DNA of 64,000 bases from Cannabis sativa (GCF_029168945.1 NC_083605.1:35043280-35107279), one strand, 5' to 3'; positions 21,426 to 33,870 are shown, numbered from the stretch's first letter. Translations and numbers: made by a program. The notes: generated by a model from the letters alone, not told the origin.

Positions 21426-23484
21426 TTTGATTAGATATGTTAAATTTATCGTAATATATATTCAATTCAATATCACCTAGTTGATCCTAGATCAAATGAT
21501 CTTAATCCTGATATGATTAGGTTCGATCTCAAGAGTATTATACATGTTCTTTGATTTGTTAGTTAAGCCTACTTTTGGGTTAGGGTGATACGTACATTTT
21601 GGGAACATGATAGTATAATTGAGTGGGAGCGCTAAACATAGATTTGAAATCTATAACTTCTATAGGTATTTAGAAGTGAAACGATAATTTCCTTCGAGCT
21701 TGGCTAAACAGAGATAAATGGTTGAGTACTCATTTCACTTTGCTGAAATATCATTTATACGGAGCTAAGTGTTTTAAGAATAAAATACATTGTAGGGTGT
21801 AACGGTAATTTAGTCCCTATACAATGTAGATCATCTATTAGAGGATCATTGATCAAATTAGGATTATAATAATGGATAACTAATAGCGTATCTATATCGT
21901 GGAACATATAGAGCGTTCTATATGACTCAAAGTGCAATTCTAAGTTCTATGAGTGGATTCAACAAGGAATTAATAAGTTTGGGAATTTACTTGGTAAATT
22001 CGGTTCAGCATATTGGAAGCTCGGTTATATAGGCCCATGGTCCCCATACTAGTTGAGACCATACTGCTTGTAAGACTCAGTTAATTGATTTTAATTAATC
22101 AATTATAATTCTAAAATTAGACTATGTCTAGTTTATGAATTTTCACTAAGCAATGGCAAAATTGTGAAAAAAAGAGATTCTAGGTCTTATTTATTAATTA
22201 AGAGACTTTATTAGTCTAATTACTAAATATATTAAATAACAATATTATTTAATAATTAATTTTTAGTTATTAAATAATTGGAATTGGCATTTAAGTGGTT
22301 AAATTGAAAAATTGGCGTTTTTGAGAAAATGGGATGGAAAAATGACAAAATGGCAAAATTACAAAGTAGGCCCAATCCACAATCCATGGCCGGCCACACT
22401 TAGTGTAATTTACCATTTATTTTTCCACTATTTTAATGCCAAATAAATCTAACCTAAACCTAGGTGGTTACCTATAAATAGATAGTGATGGCTTAAGAGA
22501 AAAGATGATGGTACATCACATTCCTTCAGTAAAATTTTAAGCTTCTTTCTCTATAGGCCGAAACCACCATTCCTTCTCTTTTCTTCTCCAAATTTGCATA
22601 CCTTGAGTGATAGAGTGAGTGCCCATACACATCAAGTGCTATCTCAATCATAATGTGGAAGACTGTAAAGAATCCAACCAACAAGGAGAATCGGGCTTAA
22701 GAAGGAGAGAAAGAGATCCAGGTTCAGATCTTGATAATGCTCTGCTACAGAAAGGAATCAAGGGCTAGAGATCTAAACGGAAGGAGTCATTATATTCCGC
22801 TGCACCCAATCTAAGGTTTTCTTAAAACCTTATGTGTTTAATTCATTGTTTTAGAAATTCATATTAGGATGTTAATGAAACATACTTGTTAGTAAATCTA
22901 GATCCTGGTAAAATATTTCCAACAATAAGAGGCCTGAGGAGTCTCAGGCAATAATGCCAAAGCCGTAGGAGCCTTCTCCTTCAAAGAGAGCAGCATCAAC
23001 ATTAATCTTGATTGTATTAGATCTGGGTTTAGTCCATTGCTCAACCTTAGAGCCATTGATTGCAAGAGCCAATGACAATAAGTTTTATTTATCTTGAGCT
23101 TTGCGCCATTGATCAAGAGTAACTAATGCTGATGAAGAAACTTGTTGAGGAGAAATTCTTTTTTTATTCCAAACCATATTGTTGTGTGCTTTCCATATTG
23201 CCCAACATAGCATAATGATTCGACACTTTGTTTCCATATCAGAAGTATTTCAAACCTTATAGAGAAATGGCCCTTGTACACTATTTATTATTTTTTGCCA
23301 CATAACAAAAATTAATAATTTATTTCATTCTTTTAAAGAATTAGAAGCAAATTACTTAAAAATTATAGCATATCTATATTAATTTTGTTAATTTTTTTTA
23401 TTTGAAAGTTATGTCAATTTTTTTAATTTTTTATGAGTTGTTGTGGGTTTTTTTTTTTTTTTTTTTGAAAATGAAATAGAGACT

Positions 23485-26400
23485 TCATTGAAATTTAGCA
23501 TTCAGAGTACAAAAGGTCTTGAAGACAGGTGGTAAATTCTGAACATGAATCCTACAACCAGAAAAAAATCGAGAGTGCCTAGCCATATAGTGGGCAACTC
23601 GATTAGCTGATCGTTTAATAAAATTCAAGGAAACATGTGGAAGATGAGAAAGTAAAAGTTTACAATCGTTAACAACCAACCCAAAAACGGAGGATATACG
23701 ATGAGAGGTACGAATGGCCTGGACGGTGAGCATACTGTCAGTTTCAATCTCCACTTTATCCCAACCCTTAGTTTTGATCCAACTAAGGGCTTCCTTAACA
23801 CCTATTGCTTCGACAACTTCAGCAGAGAATGAGCCTCTGTTACATACTGCAATAGCATCCAATAAGAAGCCTGAGGAGTCTCAAGCAACAATGCCAAAGC
23901 CGTAGGAGCCTTCTCCTTCAAAGAGAGCGGCATCAACATTAATCTTGATTGTATTAGATCCAGGTTTAGTCCATTGCTCAACCTTAGAGCCATTGGTTGC
24001 AAGAGCCAATGACAATAAGTTTTATTTATCTTGAGCTTTGCGCCATTGATCAAGAGTAACTAATGCTAATGAAGAAACTTGTTGAGGAGAAGTTCTTTTT
24101 TTATTCCAAGCCAGATTGTTTCATGCTCTCCATATTGCCCAACATAGCATAATGATTCGAGACTTTGTTTCCATATCAGAAGCTTGGAACACATTGCATA
24201 GCCACATTTCTACTATGGTATTAGCAGCAGTATTTACCGTGGGGTGCGCATGACTCCAACAAGATTGAGCGAAGGAGCAGCTAATGATGGCATGAGAATC
24301 GATTCTGGTTGGCTTTTACATATGGGGCAGTTCGGAGAGATATCTACATGCTTGTTAACAAGCTGTAAACAAGTGGGAAGGGCATTCGAAACTACCCTCC
24401 ACATGAAGTTCTTGACTTCGCGAGGGATTTTTAGCTGCCAAAGTGTGCGCTAGAACCCAGAATTACTAGCACCATCTTCCTGGTTTGTTGATTTCTGTAG
24501 CAAATAATACGCACTTTTCACCGAGAAAGTGCCATTGCTTTCTCCTATCCATGACCAGCAATCATCACCAGCAGTGACATATAAAGGTAGCCCAAAAATC
24601 AAAGATGCATCTCGCATATTAAATATATCAGAAACAATCTCACGGTCCCATGAAAAGCTATCAATTTTGAAGAGGGAATTTACCATCTTATTATGCAGAC
24701 TCGAGTGAGTTGTTGTGACAAACGGATTGGAGTTGTCAGGTAACCAAGGATGAGAGAGAATGCTTGTGCTAGTCCCTGATCCTATAATACGTCTGGCATC
24801 AAGCTTAACAATGTCTTTTTCTTGCCATATACTCCTCCAGACAAAGCTTGGGTTGTTACCAAGTTCAGCAGCAAGAAAATCAAATCGAGAAAAGTACTTT
24901 GTTTTGTAAACATGGCTAACAAGACAGTTTGGTGAGACAAGTAGCCGCCATCCTTGCTTAGCAAGCATTGCAAGATTAAAATCATGTAGACGACGAAAAC
25001 CAAGGCCTCCAAGATCTTTGTGAACCACCATCCTGTCCCCGGACATCCAACTTATCCTGTTACCTTTAGTGGATGTTGTCTTCCACCAAAAGTTAGCCAT
25101 TAAATTTTCAATCTCAGTACAAATCTTAAGAGGAATGAGAAAAACACTCATAGCATAAGTAGGGAGGGATTGAATGACCATCTTGAGAAGTATCTCTTTA
25201 CCAGCACGGGACAGAAAATGACCATTCCAATTGTTGATTCGGTTCACCACCTTAGTTTTTAGGAAGCCAAGAATTTTTGTCTTTTTCCTACCCATGGTAT
25301 TAGGAAGGCCAAGGTACATGATGTGTTCATCAGCTTCAGTCATCTCTAGCATTGAACATATTTGATTCTTTAGCATTTGATCAGTGTTAGGGCTAAAGGA
25401 AATGGATGACTTAGTAACATTCACCTTTTGGCCAGACGCCATCTCGAAAGAATGAAGCAAAGCCCAAACATTCAAAGCCGCAGCAGTAGAAGCTTGAAAA
25501 AATAAGTAGTTATCATCAACAAACAGCATTTGTGATATTGCAGGAGCCCCATTAGCAACTCAACAGCCTTGAAGAAGTTGATTAGCTTCAATTTTTTTGA
25601 TGATTGAAGAAAACCCTTCAGCACAGATAATGAAGAGATATGTTGAAAGAGGCTCACCTTGACAGATACCTCGAGTTGGAGTGATAGGTCCCATAACATG
25701 ATTGTTGTGAACAATAGTATATCTGACCGAAGTAACACATTCCATAACAAGCTTAACCCATTTCTCAGCAAATCCCATACGGAGCATGACAGCACGCAAA
25801 TAATCCCATTCAACACGATCGTAAGCTTTGCTCATGTCAAGCTTTAAAGCCATGAATCCTTTTTTTTTTCTCTTCATTTCCGTTTCAAGTAGTGCATTAA
25901 TTCAAAAGCCACCATAATATTGTCTGAAATGAGTCGACCAGGTATGAAGGCACTTTGTGTTTCTGAAATAACAACATCAATCAGAGAACTCATATAGTTG
26001 GCAAGAATTTTAGCACCAATCTTGTAGGCTACATTGCAGAGAGCGATTGGTTGCAAGTCTCCCATGGAAGAAAAGTTTTTCTTTTTAGGAATAAGAACCA
26101 GATTAGTAGCGTTGAGTTCGCTAGGAAAGGCACCAGTTTCAAAAAAATCAGTTACTAATTTGACAATGTCAGTACCTACAATATCCTACTGTTGTTGATA
26201 GAAACCCGGTCCCATACTATCCAATCCAGGAGCTTTATCAGGATGCATTTGGAAGAGAGCTTGCTAGACTTCCTCTGCAAGAATAAGCCTAAGGAGATCT
26301 TCATTTTGTTGTTGAGTGACAGAGCATCGAATGTTCTCCACCACACTGTTACATATAGTTCCAACAGCAGTAAATAGAGCAGAAAAATAATCTGTAATAA

Positions 26401-27565
26401 CCGCATTCAGACCTGAATCCCAATCCTTCCAGTCGTCGTTTGAATCTTTTAATCTCATAATTTGGTTGCTACGTTTCCTTGTGTTGGCTGAGGCATGGAA
26501 ATATTTACTTTTTTTTGTCTCCCGAATGAAGCCAATGTTTCTTAGACCTTTGCTTCCAGTAGAGTTCTTGTTGAGCTAAAATCTCAAAATAATTGTTTTT
26601 TTCCTCATCAAATTCAGCAGTGGCAAAATGGTTGCTTGAATTCTTCATGGCAGCCATTCGATTTTTACTTTTCTTCAGCCTATTCTTGAAGTTCCCAGTG
26701 AGTTCGAACCCCCATTCTTTCAAACTTGTACTACAATGTTTTATTTTTTTCAAACAGAGTAAGATGGCCATAGACTTCCCAATAATTCTTCACAAGTTGT
26801 TTACAATACGGCTCACGAGACAAGCATTTTCATAACGGAAAAGTTGGAGATGACTACCACGATTACCCACATCAGTTTGTAGAAAAATAGGAGTATGGTC
26901 ACTAGAGGAATGATCACAATTTGATAGTATGGCTTCAGGGAAAATATCAAGCCAATGTTGAGTAACAAGAGTTTTATCTAACCGTATTTCAACATGTTGA
27001 CTGGTGCCTCTCCCACATTACTAGGTGAAGGCATAGTCATGGAGCTTCAAATCAAGAAGGCAACAGTGACGAAGAACCTCTTGGAAGCCATTAATAAGAT
27101 AAGGAGGATAGGGTCATCCACCTCTTTTTTTATCCTGAGAAGCAATGTTATTAAAGTCGCCTATGATAAACCAAGGTAGAGGCGAATGTAGAGCAATAGA
27201 CTTAAGGAGCTGTCAGGTGCAGTCACGGAGGGATCGGTTTGGTTCACCATATAAACCAGTGAGCCTCCATCGTGCAGAACCAGGGGATGAACTTCAATGT
27301 CAATATGGTTATCTGAATACCCAAGAAGATAGGCATCATCAGCAATTTTCCAAAGAAGAGCAAGACCACCTTTTCTCCCTTGGGCTTCAACAATGAGACA
27401 ACTATCAAAGCGCAATGTATTTTTTATACGGTCCAGTACATCTTTTTTACACATAGTCTCACATAGGAGAAAAAAATTAGGATTCTTTTGGACACAAATG
27501 TAAGCTAGGAAGTGAATAGCATGTGGGTTCCCAAGCCCACGACAATTCTAGCTAAGTGTATTCAT
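23485..27565 (-). pseudogene. LINE ORF2: endonuclease, RT, zf-RVT, RNase H
   Basis: The ATG at 27,563-27,565 begins an APE endonuclease, but its conserved SWNCRG has TAG in place of Trp. The endonuclease continues through KGGLALLWK and GDFN-type residues near 27,150-27,400. RT motifs: LQPIALCNVAYKIGAKILAN and QSAFIPGRLISDNI (25,874-26,065), [17 protein letters not shown] and [13 protein letters not shown] (25,560-25,877), then FVDD (about 25,512-25,523) in place of the usual FADD. A Cys/His zf-RVT region lies near 24,250-24,450. The last domain (23,485-23,862) is RNase H, with ETDS, a glutamate after AEV, and NRVAH. Stops and frame changes occur throughout. A C-terminal RNase H is known in a subset of plant L1 elements. 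Confidence 0.87.
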
Positions 27566-27599
27566 AATAAGCGGTGGGCCTGAACACCAGAGCCCACCA

Positions 27600-28831
27600 T
27601 AAACCCGTTTTTTGACATCTCCTCAGTATTTGTAAAAAATACTATTACTTAACTCAATAGCTTGATCCATATCAGCCACGTTTTCCACATGTGAACCCCT
27701 ATTGGAAACCTTTTCCACACGTGGAGCATTATGATGGACCATTTTCTCCATTAATTACATTGAGATCAACATTCCTAACATCACACCTATAATCAACTGG
27801 AGCATTATGATCAAAATATGTAGATTTACCATGATTTGATACTGGAGTGAATGCATCCCTGGATTGTGGAGGGGCATTAACTTCACAATCACTGCCTTTG
27901 TCATCGACGTTGCCGGACTGAGTGGCTTGCTTTGCAGAACGCAACCATGGAGACGCAACCAGAAAATTCTAACGTCTTGAGGGGGCTCTCATGTCAATAA
28001 TATATGGTTTATCAATCTGGTCTGCTGGGAGATCATAAAGCTTTTACAGAAACGTTCAGAGTGTCCCATTACACCACATATGAAATAGAAGGTGGGAACT
28101 CTTTCATATTTGAAGTTAGCAAAGAAGGTATCTCCTCTCTGTCTTCTGAACTTCATTCGTCTTTTTAAAGGAAGATCAATATTCATCTGAACGCGTACCC
28201 GTAGGTACTCTCGCCATACACCTTTGAAATTATTTGGATCGAATTCAAGAAATTTTCCAATGTAGTTTCCAGCCTGTAGAACAACCTTCTCTATTTTGAA
28301 CCTAGGTTGTAAGTCATGTATCTGGACCCACAAATTAAGATGGTTGATCGGTTTGGTTCTTGGGTTATCTCCTGGTTGTAATCTCTCAATAAGCAATTGT
28401 TTACGATCGTAAGTCCACCGACTACGAGTGATAACTCTGTCAATGTCAATTTCATGGTAAAATTGAAATAAAAATCGATTTTGTTCAAGTATTTTTACAT
28501 ACATCCCTTTCCATGATTTCCACAAATCAACAACGATATTTTGGAAGACTTGGTAGTCTGAAATCTCTCCAGAAAGAAGCCTCCCAATGAGACACCAACG
28601 ATCATCGTATTCTACCTCATTCAATTCCTCATCTTCCAATTTTGTAACAAACTCTTCCTCTTCATCTAACAGATATTTGACCATTTTTTCTCCACATCCT
28701 TCATAATCCCACTGCTTGAAGCCATGGTGGTCAATAAACAACAGCAACACAGCAAGATAGACATGATCACTCAAAAGCAAAATAGAGTCCAACAAAAACC
28801 AAGATCCGCACAAACATATGAAAACTCTCAA
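27600..28831 (-). pseudogene. LINE ORF1: DUF4283-like with degenerate zinc knuckle
   Basis: Open from 28,831 to 27,989 (280 aa). The conserved part starts near MVKYLLDEEEEF; the hydrophobic stretch before it is probably leader. In another frame ATGGCTTCAAGC (28,724 downwards, minus strand) gives MASSSG, a common ORF1 start, so a one-base shift near 28,690 is likely. WTYDRKQLLIERLQPGDNP and LNLWVQIHDLQ fit the RNA-binding DUF4283 fold. The zinc knuckle reads YFICGVMGHSERFC: the first Cys is Tyr. Further ORF1 tail (27,729-27,958) lies in shifted frames. Confidence 0.75.
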
Positions 28832-28867
28832 TCACAGAGAGACAACACACATCAGTTGTTGTGGGTT

Positions 28868-29676
28868 GTTGGTATATAGATTTTGTTGTACAGTATATTT
28901 CTGTTTTGTTGTATGGTATATTATTATTCTAGATGATATTTATTTTTTATTTTGTCATGTATAATAGTGGTATATAATTTTGTTAACATAATACAAATAT
29001 TTTAATGTATGTATAATTTTATTGACTTGCTACATATATTTAATTATTATTTTTATATATTTTAATTGTATGATATATTATTTATATTAAATAATATTTA
29101 ATTAGCTTCTATTTTATTATATACAATGGTAGTATTAGTATATAATTTTGTTGTCATGGTATATATGTATATTTTTTTAAAAAAAGATGGTATATATATT
29201 TTAATTGTGGTATATAATTTATTTAGTATAATATACACATATATATTAGTAATATATATTTTTATTATTATTATTATTGTTAGTATGTCTATTTTGGTGA
29301 ATGATATATATATTTTTTGTTATACTGTATATTATTTTTTTAAATAATATTTAAGTTTTTTCTAATGTACTTTTGTTAACATGATATATAATTTTATTAG
29401 CATCTTATATATTTTTATTTTTATTTGTTATTATTATATATATTTCTATTGTAAGGTATATATTTTTTATGATATGGTATATAAGTTTTATTGTATAGTA
29501 TATCATCTAATCTCAGATCATGCATGTTAGTTTTTATTTTATTATACATAAAGGTGATATATACTTTTGTTAATATAATATATACAATAGTTTTTATTTT
29601 ATTATACATAAAGGTGATATATACTTTTGTTAATATAATATATACAATTTTTAAAAAAATATATTATATTATTTGG
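28868..29676. other. TA-rich low-complexity region, part 1
   Basis: Sequence dominated by GGTATATA-like phrases alternating with T runs. No gene is seen. It continues after the MITE at 30,049-30,600. It contains the perfect 60-bp tandem repeat at 29,528-29,647. Confidence 0.6.
29528..29647. repeat. Perfect 60-bp tandem duplication
   Basis: 29,528-29,587 and 29,588-29,647 are identical by eye, each running from TAGTTTTTATTTTATTATAC to ATATACAA. Confidence 0.93.
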
Positions 29677-30048
29677 CTAATTAAGATTTTTGCCCCCGAA
29701 TGTACCAAATCATACCCCTAAACTTTTTCGATCGTTAAAAATTTCCCCTAAACTATTGAGATTGTTGGATTTAAAGACTTTTATCTAATTTTAGTAAGGA
29801 AAGTCTAACATGAATGAAAGTTCGGGACATAATTTGGCACATGTCAAAGTACGAAGGACGTGATTTGGTAGATATTAAAGTCTGAGGTACATAAACAATC
29901 ACTAAATTAGTAAAATTGAATGAAATTAGACAAAAGTCCTTAAATTCGATAATCTCAATAGTTCAGGTGGAATTTTTAATGATCGAAAAAATTCAGAGGG
30001 CGTGATTTTTGTACATGTCAAAGTTTAGAAGGTAAAAATCCTAATTAG
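29677..30048. mobile_element. MITE family M1, copy 1 (372 bp)
   Basis: The ends are inverted: CTAATTAAGATTTTTGCCCC at the left and the reverse complement of CTAATTAGGATTTTTACCTT at the right. Homology continues inwards (AAACTTT, CAAATCA, ATTGAGATT against its complement AATCTCAAT). A second copy lies at about 39,800-40,213. I could not settle the target duplication. Confidence 0.8.
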
Positions 30049-30759
30049 TCATTTTATTTTATTTTTTATTGTAGGTATATATATCTTATTGTATAGTATA
30101 TGATTTTTGTTGTCTATAGTATATCATTTATTTAAATTTATATTTAATTTCTATTTTATTATATATAATTATATCATATATATTTTAATAGCGACATATA
30201 TAATTTTGTTAGCATGATGTATATTTTTTTGAGTATCAATTTAATATTGTTATAATTTTTGTGATATATAATTTTATTACTACGGTATATTAATTTTTAG
30301 TAATACGATATATTAAATACTATTATATATATTATTTATATAATTGTAAATTCCCAAAAATAAATACTAAATATCATTTAATTTATTCTTTTAGTTTTAA
30401 GATTATGCTTAAAATTTACTTATGAATGCATAAAAGGATGTATTAATAGCAAGTGTGGTTCAAATTTAAGCAGTTTAACTAAATAATTTCAAGTGAATCT
30501 TTATTTAGATAAATTTTAATATTTATAATATTTTCAAAATAGATATATGATCTGCTTTAGCGTGGTGAGTTATTAAATTTATACTATTTTGTTGCTATTA
30601 AAATGCTACCGATCAATAAGAAGTTAGGTAAATAGTCAAACCGAAGGGGTTTTCCTTTGGTGGTTGACTCTATTACAATTATATTCTAATTTTTTTCAAT
30701 TTTGAAAATTAAAAGAACTTATTGCTTTTAAACTTTTCGTTTGCAGGTTCTTTTTCAGT

Positions 30760-31115
30760 TTTTTAAACGGAAGCAATTGCTTTACTAGTAGGTCTGCGTT
30801 GGGCTCAAGACGTGAGACTTCCAGTAGAGAGGGTCTTTCCTGATTCACTTTCTTTGGTCTCAGCTTTGGAAGGTCACACAATGTTTTTTTTTTTTGAACT
30901 GGGGGTTATTTTTTCGGATATTAAAATTTTATTATCTAGTTTCCTGGGGCATCTCTCTCTCATGTCAGTCTCAACTTTAATGTTGAGGCTCATAGATTGG
31001 CTTAGCATGCCCTTAAGATAGACAATAAATTTTCTTGGACGAAAGAAACCCCCCCTCCTACTGTGTAACTTTGTTACCTTTGTTATTTTAACCTTTATCG
31101 GTTACCCCAACAAAA
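30760..31115 (+). pseudogene. LINE RNase H fragment, plus strand
   Basis: Plus-strand translation gives TEAIALLVGLRWAQDVRLPV, then after a T run and frame change an AHRLA-like stretch and SWTKETPPP, the usual C-terminal end of a plant LINE RNase H. Stops are present (for example TAG after the AHRLA region). Boundaries are approximate; no A tail or target duplication was identified. Confidence 0.65.
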
Positions 31116-32041
31116 AAAATACTATGATATATATTTAATGATTTAATATATTTATTTGTTTTTATTACAATATATTAATAATATGCAATACTAAAAAGAT
31201 TATATAACTTAATTTAATTATTATATCTATTTTAAAAAAAAAATATGCAGTAAATGTATTTTTATAATTTTATTAGCTAATTTATTATATTTGTTCATTT
31301 TCTTAATTTTTTTAAAAAATAAACATTTACTAATTTAGTTTTTAAATTTAAGATTATTTTGCATCTCAGCCGAATAAAATATTAAAATTTGGATTAATTT
31401 ATCTTATACACTATCAAACATAACATTATTATTAATCATGGTTAACTATTTTATAAAAATAGCTAGTATCAATATGTGTAAACTTACATATTGAGTTATT
31501 TATTTTTTATCACATGACCTGATCATTTCTATAGAAATGATAAAAAATTATATTTGGACAGATCTAACTGCTAAAAATAAAAAATAAAGTTAGTGCATAA
31601 TTTTATGTTACATTTATATTATATCACTCATTCATAAACAACTTAAAAAATTACAATTATTATGAAAGACCTAATTTCCTATAAAATATTAGTATCGCTA
31701 TATAAATACACAAGCAAGCAATTCTTTACATACTATTTACATGGATAGACAATTGAGTACAACTGAATCCCCCGGACTAACAATAACAATATATTTAACT
31801 AGATGTATATATCTTATGAATTAATAATATAGAATTAACACAAACATATATATATAATCATATATCGATAAATTTAAATAAAAGTGATATACTCAAATTA
31901 TTGATGGTGCTAAGAGTATGATAGAACAATGTCATTGGAGTTGAGTGTAAGACATAGGGAGGCTAACAAGTAGTACGAATGTGAGAGAAACTGTTGGAAT
32001 GGTAGTGATAATATAAATATAAATATTTCTATATATATATA
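31116..32041. other. AT-rich intergenic DNA
   Basis: Nothing recognised on either strand beyond simple AT-rich sequence. Confidence 0.5.
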
Positions 32042-32214
32042 AATGCTAAAGGGCACCAGCAGTGCCTAGCACCTTCCTATATGTCAATATCGTGCTATTA
32101 GTCCAACTAAACATTTGTCCCATATAGTTTAATATAATAACTTTTAGAAAATATCGCTAGCCAATCACAACGCGATATGTCGATAAGGTACTACTGATGC
32201 CTAATAGCAATGCT
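32042..32214. mobile_element. Small MITE, family M2, copy 1
   Basis: The left end ATGCTAAAGGGCACCAGCAG is matched in inverted form by the right end (CTACTGATGCCTAATAGCAATG). It shares ends and GTCCAACTAAACATTTGTCC-like core features with the copy at 33,417-33,589. About 173 bp, non-coding. Confidence 0.7.
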
Positions 32215-33416
32215 CATATATAAATCGATTGTGTGAAGGGCAACACTCTTTGATGGGCGTGTGTTGGATCAGTATTGTAAGAGGCAAAGTAATCAGGCAT
32301 TGATGACATATTGTTGTGAGTGAAAAAATATATTAGCTAAATATGATGCCTACTAATATGTAATTTAATTCAAGCATACCAATTATAAGAACTAAATTGG
32401 AAACTAATGTTTTGTTGAATTTATAAGTACTTAGCATGTTTGAGTTTTTTCTTTTTCTTTTTCTTTTTTTCACAAATTGAATTTTACTTCGAAACTAATT
32501 AGTGAAGTTTCATTGCATATCATAACTTCGAAATCCTAAACCCTAAAATTTAAAGGTCCTTTTGCACTTTGAAGGATGATTCTTTGGACAAAAGTACAGT
32601 ATAGTACATGCAAAATGAGAAAGTGTCGAATAATAATACTACTTCTGTAATGTAATAATGTAATAAAAAAGGTCATTTATGGAAGTTTGGCACAAAGGGG
32701 TAAACCAAGACCCTCAACAGAAAGAACAATCGGTTACCCATTCAATCACAATTGCCTTACTACATACTCTTATTCCATTTATCACCTAATGCTTTCCCCT
32801 TATATCATACTCTTCTACTATAGTCTAAAACCTACTTCATTCGCCCCAAATTTATGGATAATCACATTCACAGGATACAAAGATACAGTAAATCTCTAAA
32901 ATTGTGAAGACTTTGAAATCTCAAGTAAATGAGGTTCGACCTCAAAATGGTCATTAATGATGGCCATTATTCTTTGTAACGAATTCTCCATTGACGTTTT
33001 GGACTTGCCATTTAAATTTGAAAAGTTTAAATATCATAATATCTAAATTTGAGTTAATCTGACTAAGACAGATCACCTTAGTGCACTGTCTCACGCCCAA
33101 AATTCATAAATTACAATTAGAGCTTGAAACTAAAAATAATGTTTTTTTACAAGAAAAAAAAAAGTTGTTTTTACAGGAAAAATTCAAAATAATAAATAAA
33201 TAAATAAAAAATATGGAAAAACTTTTAAGGTAACCTTACCTCAGACAGAGAACCAGTTACCTACTGCTTCCCCATGTTTTCTTATCTTTTTCAAAATTCC
33301 CCTAAATTTTTAATTATTTTTTTTTTTTTAAAAAAAAAAACCACATTTTGCAAACTTCCACCTTAAAAACCATAAAAAAAGACATCCCCAAGAATATTGC
33401 ATGTACAAAAAGAGAA
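32215..33416. other. Intergenic DNA
   Basis: AT-rich with homopurine and homopyrimidine runs (CTTTTT repeats near 32,448; A/T runs near 33,310-33,340). The 70-aa plus-strand ORF at 32,687 shows no recognisable protein. No gene called. Confidence 0.5.
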
Positions 33417-33589
33417 AATGCTAATAGGCACCTATGGTGCCTTCACCCATATGAGGTGTAACATTACTATCAGTGTAATTCAATAACGGGTCCCACTTAT
33501 TTTAGTTTAATAAAAATTATAGAGAACCGCTAACTAATTATAAAACGTCATGTCATTGAGACGTTAGAAGCCCATAGCAATGCACTTAC
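33417..33589. mobile_element. Small MITE, family M2, copy 2
   Basis: The left end AATGCTAATAGGCACCTATG and the inverted right end (AGAAGCCCATAGCAATGCAC) match the ends of the copy at 32,042. It lies about 400 bp downstream of the MINDY stop codon. Confidence 0.7.
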
Positions 33590-33864
33590 AGAAAGGGCCT
33601 TTCCAGACATTATCTAGAAGCCCACAGGCCACAAGTAACACTGAACCAGAAATTCCAAATCCTATGCCCATTAACACTTTATTCCAACACTTTGAATTTT
33701 TGTCCAACAATTGAACAGGACCAACCCCCATTTTTTTTCCAAAAAACATAAATGAGGGGAAGGGAAAAAGAAAAAGAAAAATGTCCTATGAAGTGAGGGT
33801 CATTGGTCCACCAACACGTTTTCTTTTTTCTTTTTCCTTTTTTTGGATTAGCATACATGAGGAC

Positions 33865-33870
33865 TTTATT
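33865..33870 (-). terminator. Candidate polyadenylation signal of the MINDY gene
   Basis: AATAAA on the minus strand, about 120 bases after the stop codon, in an AT-rich stretch. Plant signals are loose, so this is only a candidate. Confidence 0.4.

Larger units (their letters stand above)
20024..22924 (+). mobile_element. Solo LTR A (copia family B), enlarged by an internal insertion
   Basis: It is flanked by ATAAG at 20,019-20,023 and 22,925-22,929. The body aligns with the solo LTR at 55,314-57,206 and, in reverse, with 58,238-60,118, which is attached to a copia pol. The first bases are TATTGGG instead of TGTTAGG, so the terminal TG is mutated. It is 2,901 bp, against about 1.89 kb for the others; the excess is the duplicated segment and G-rich insert at 20,403-21,599. 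Confidence 0.87.
19595..23245 (-). pseudogene. Extra copy of LINE 3' end (RNase H), split by solo LTR
   Basis: 19,595-20,023 and 22,925-23,245 together match 23,450-24,182. The protein read on the minus strand is the RNase H tail also seen at 23,485-23,862, with additional differences. The split is exactly the ATAAG duplication made by the LTR at 20,024-22,924. Confidence 0.85.
19388..24182 (-). repeat. Tandem segmental duplication of a LINE 3' end plus its flank
   Basis: Unit 1 is 19,388-23,245 (including an inserted solo LTR) and unit 2 is 23,246-24,182. Both start with the same AT-rich flank (TATTTYAAAMCTTATARAGAAATGG), run through the poly-T and the LINE 3' end, and stop at CCATATCAGAAG. 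Without the LTR and one target duplication, unit 1 is about 950 bp, close to the 937 bp of unit 2. Unit 2 is continuous with the full LINE, so unit 1 is the extra copy. Confidence 0.88.
23450..28853 (-). mobile_element. Full-length LINE with RNase H, minus strand
   Basis: A 14-bp target duplication, AGTTGTTGTGGGTT, flanks the element (23,436-23,449 and 28,854-28,867), and the plus-strand T run right after the left copy is the poly-A tail. The order on the minus strand is ORF1, ORF2 (endonuclease, RT, zf-RVT), then RNase H. At 5.4 kb it is full length. Several stops show it is inactive. Confidence 0.93.

Noticed and set aside
20710..21434. Long ORFs on both strands (171, 88 and 83 aa)
   Set aside because: They are translations of the GGGTCN hexamer array; composition is repetitive and both strands are open for the same reason.
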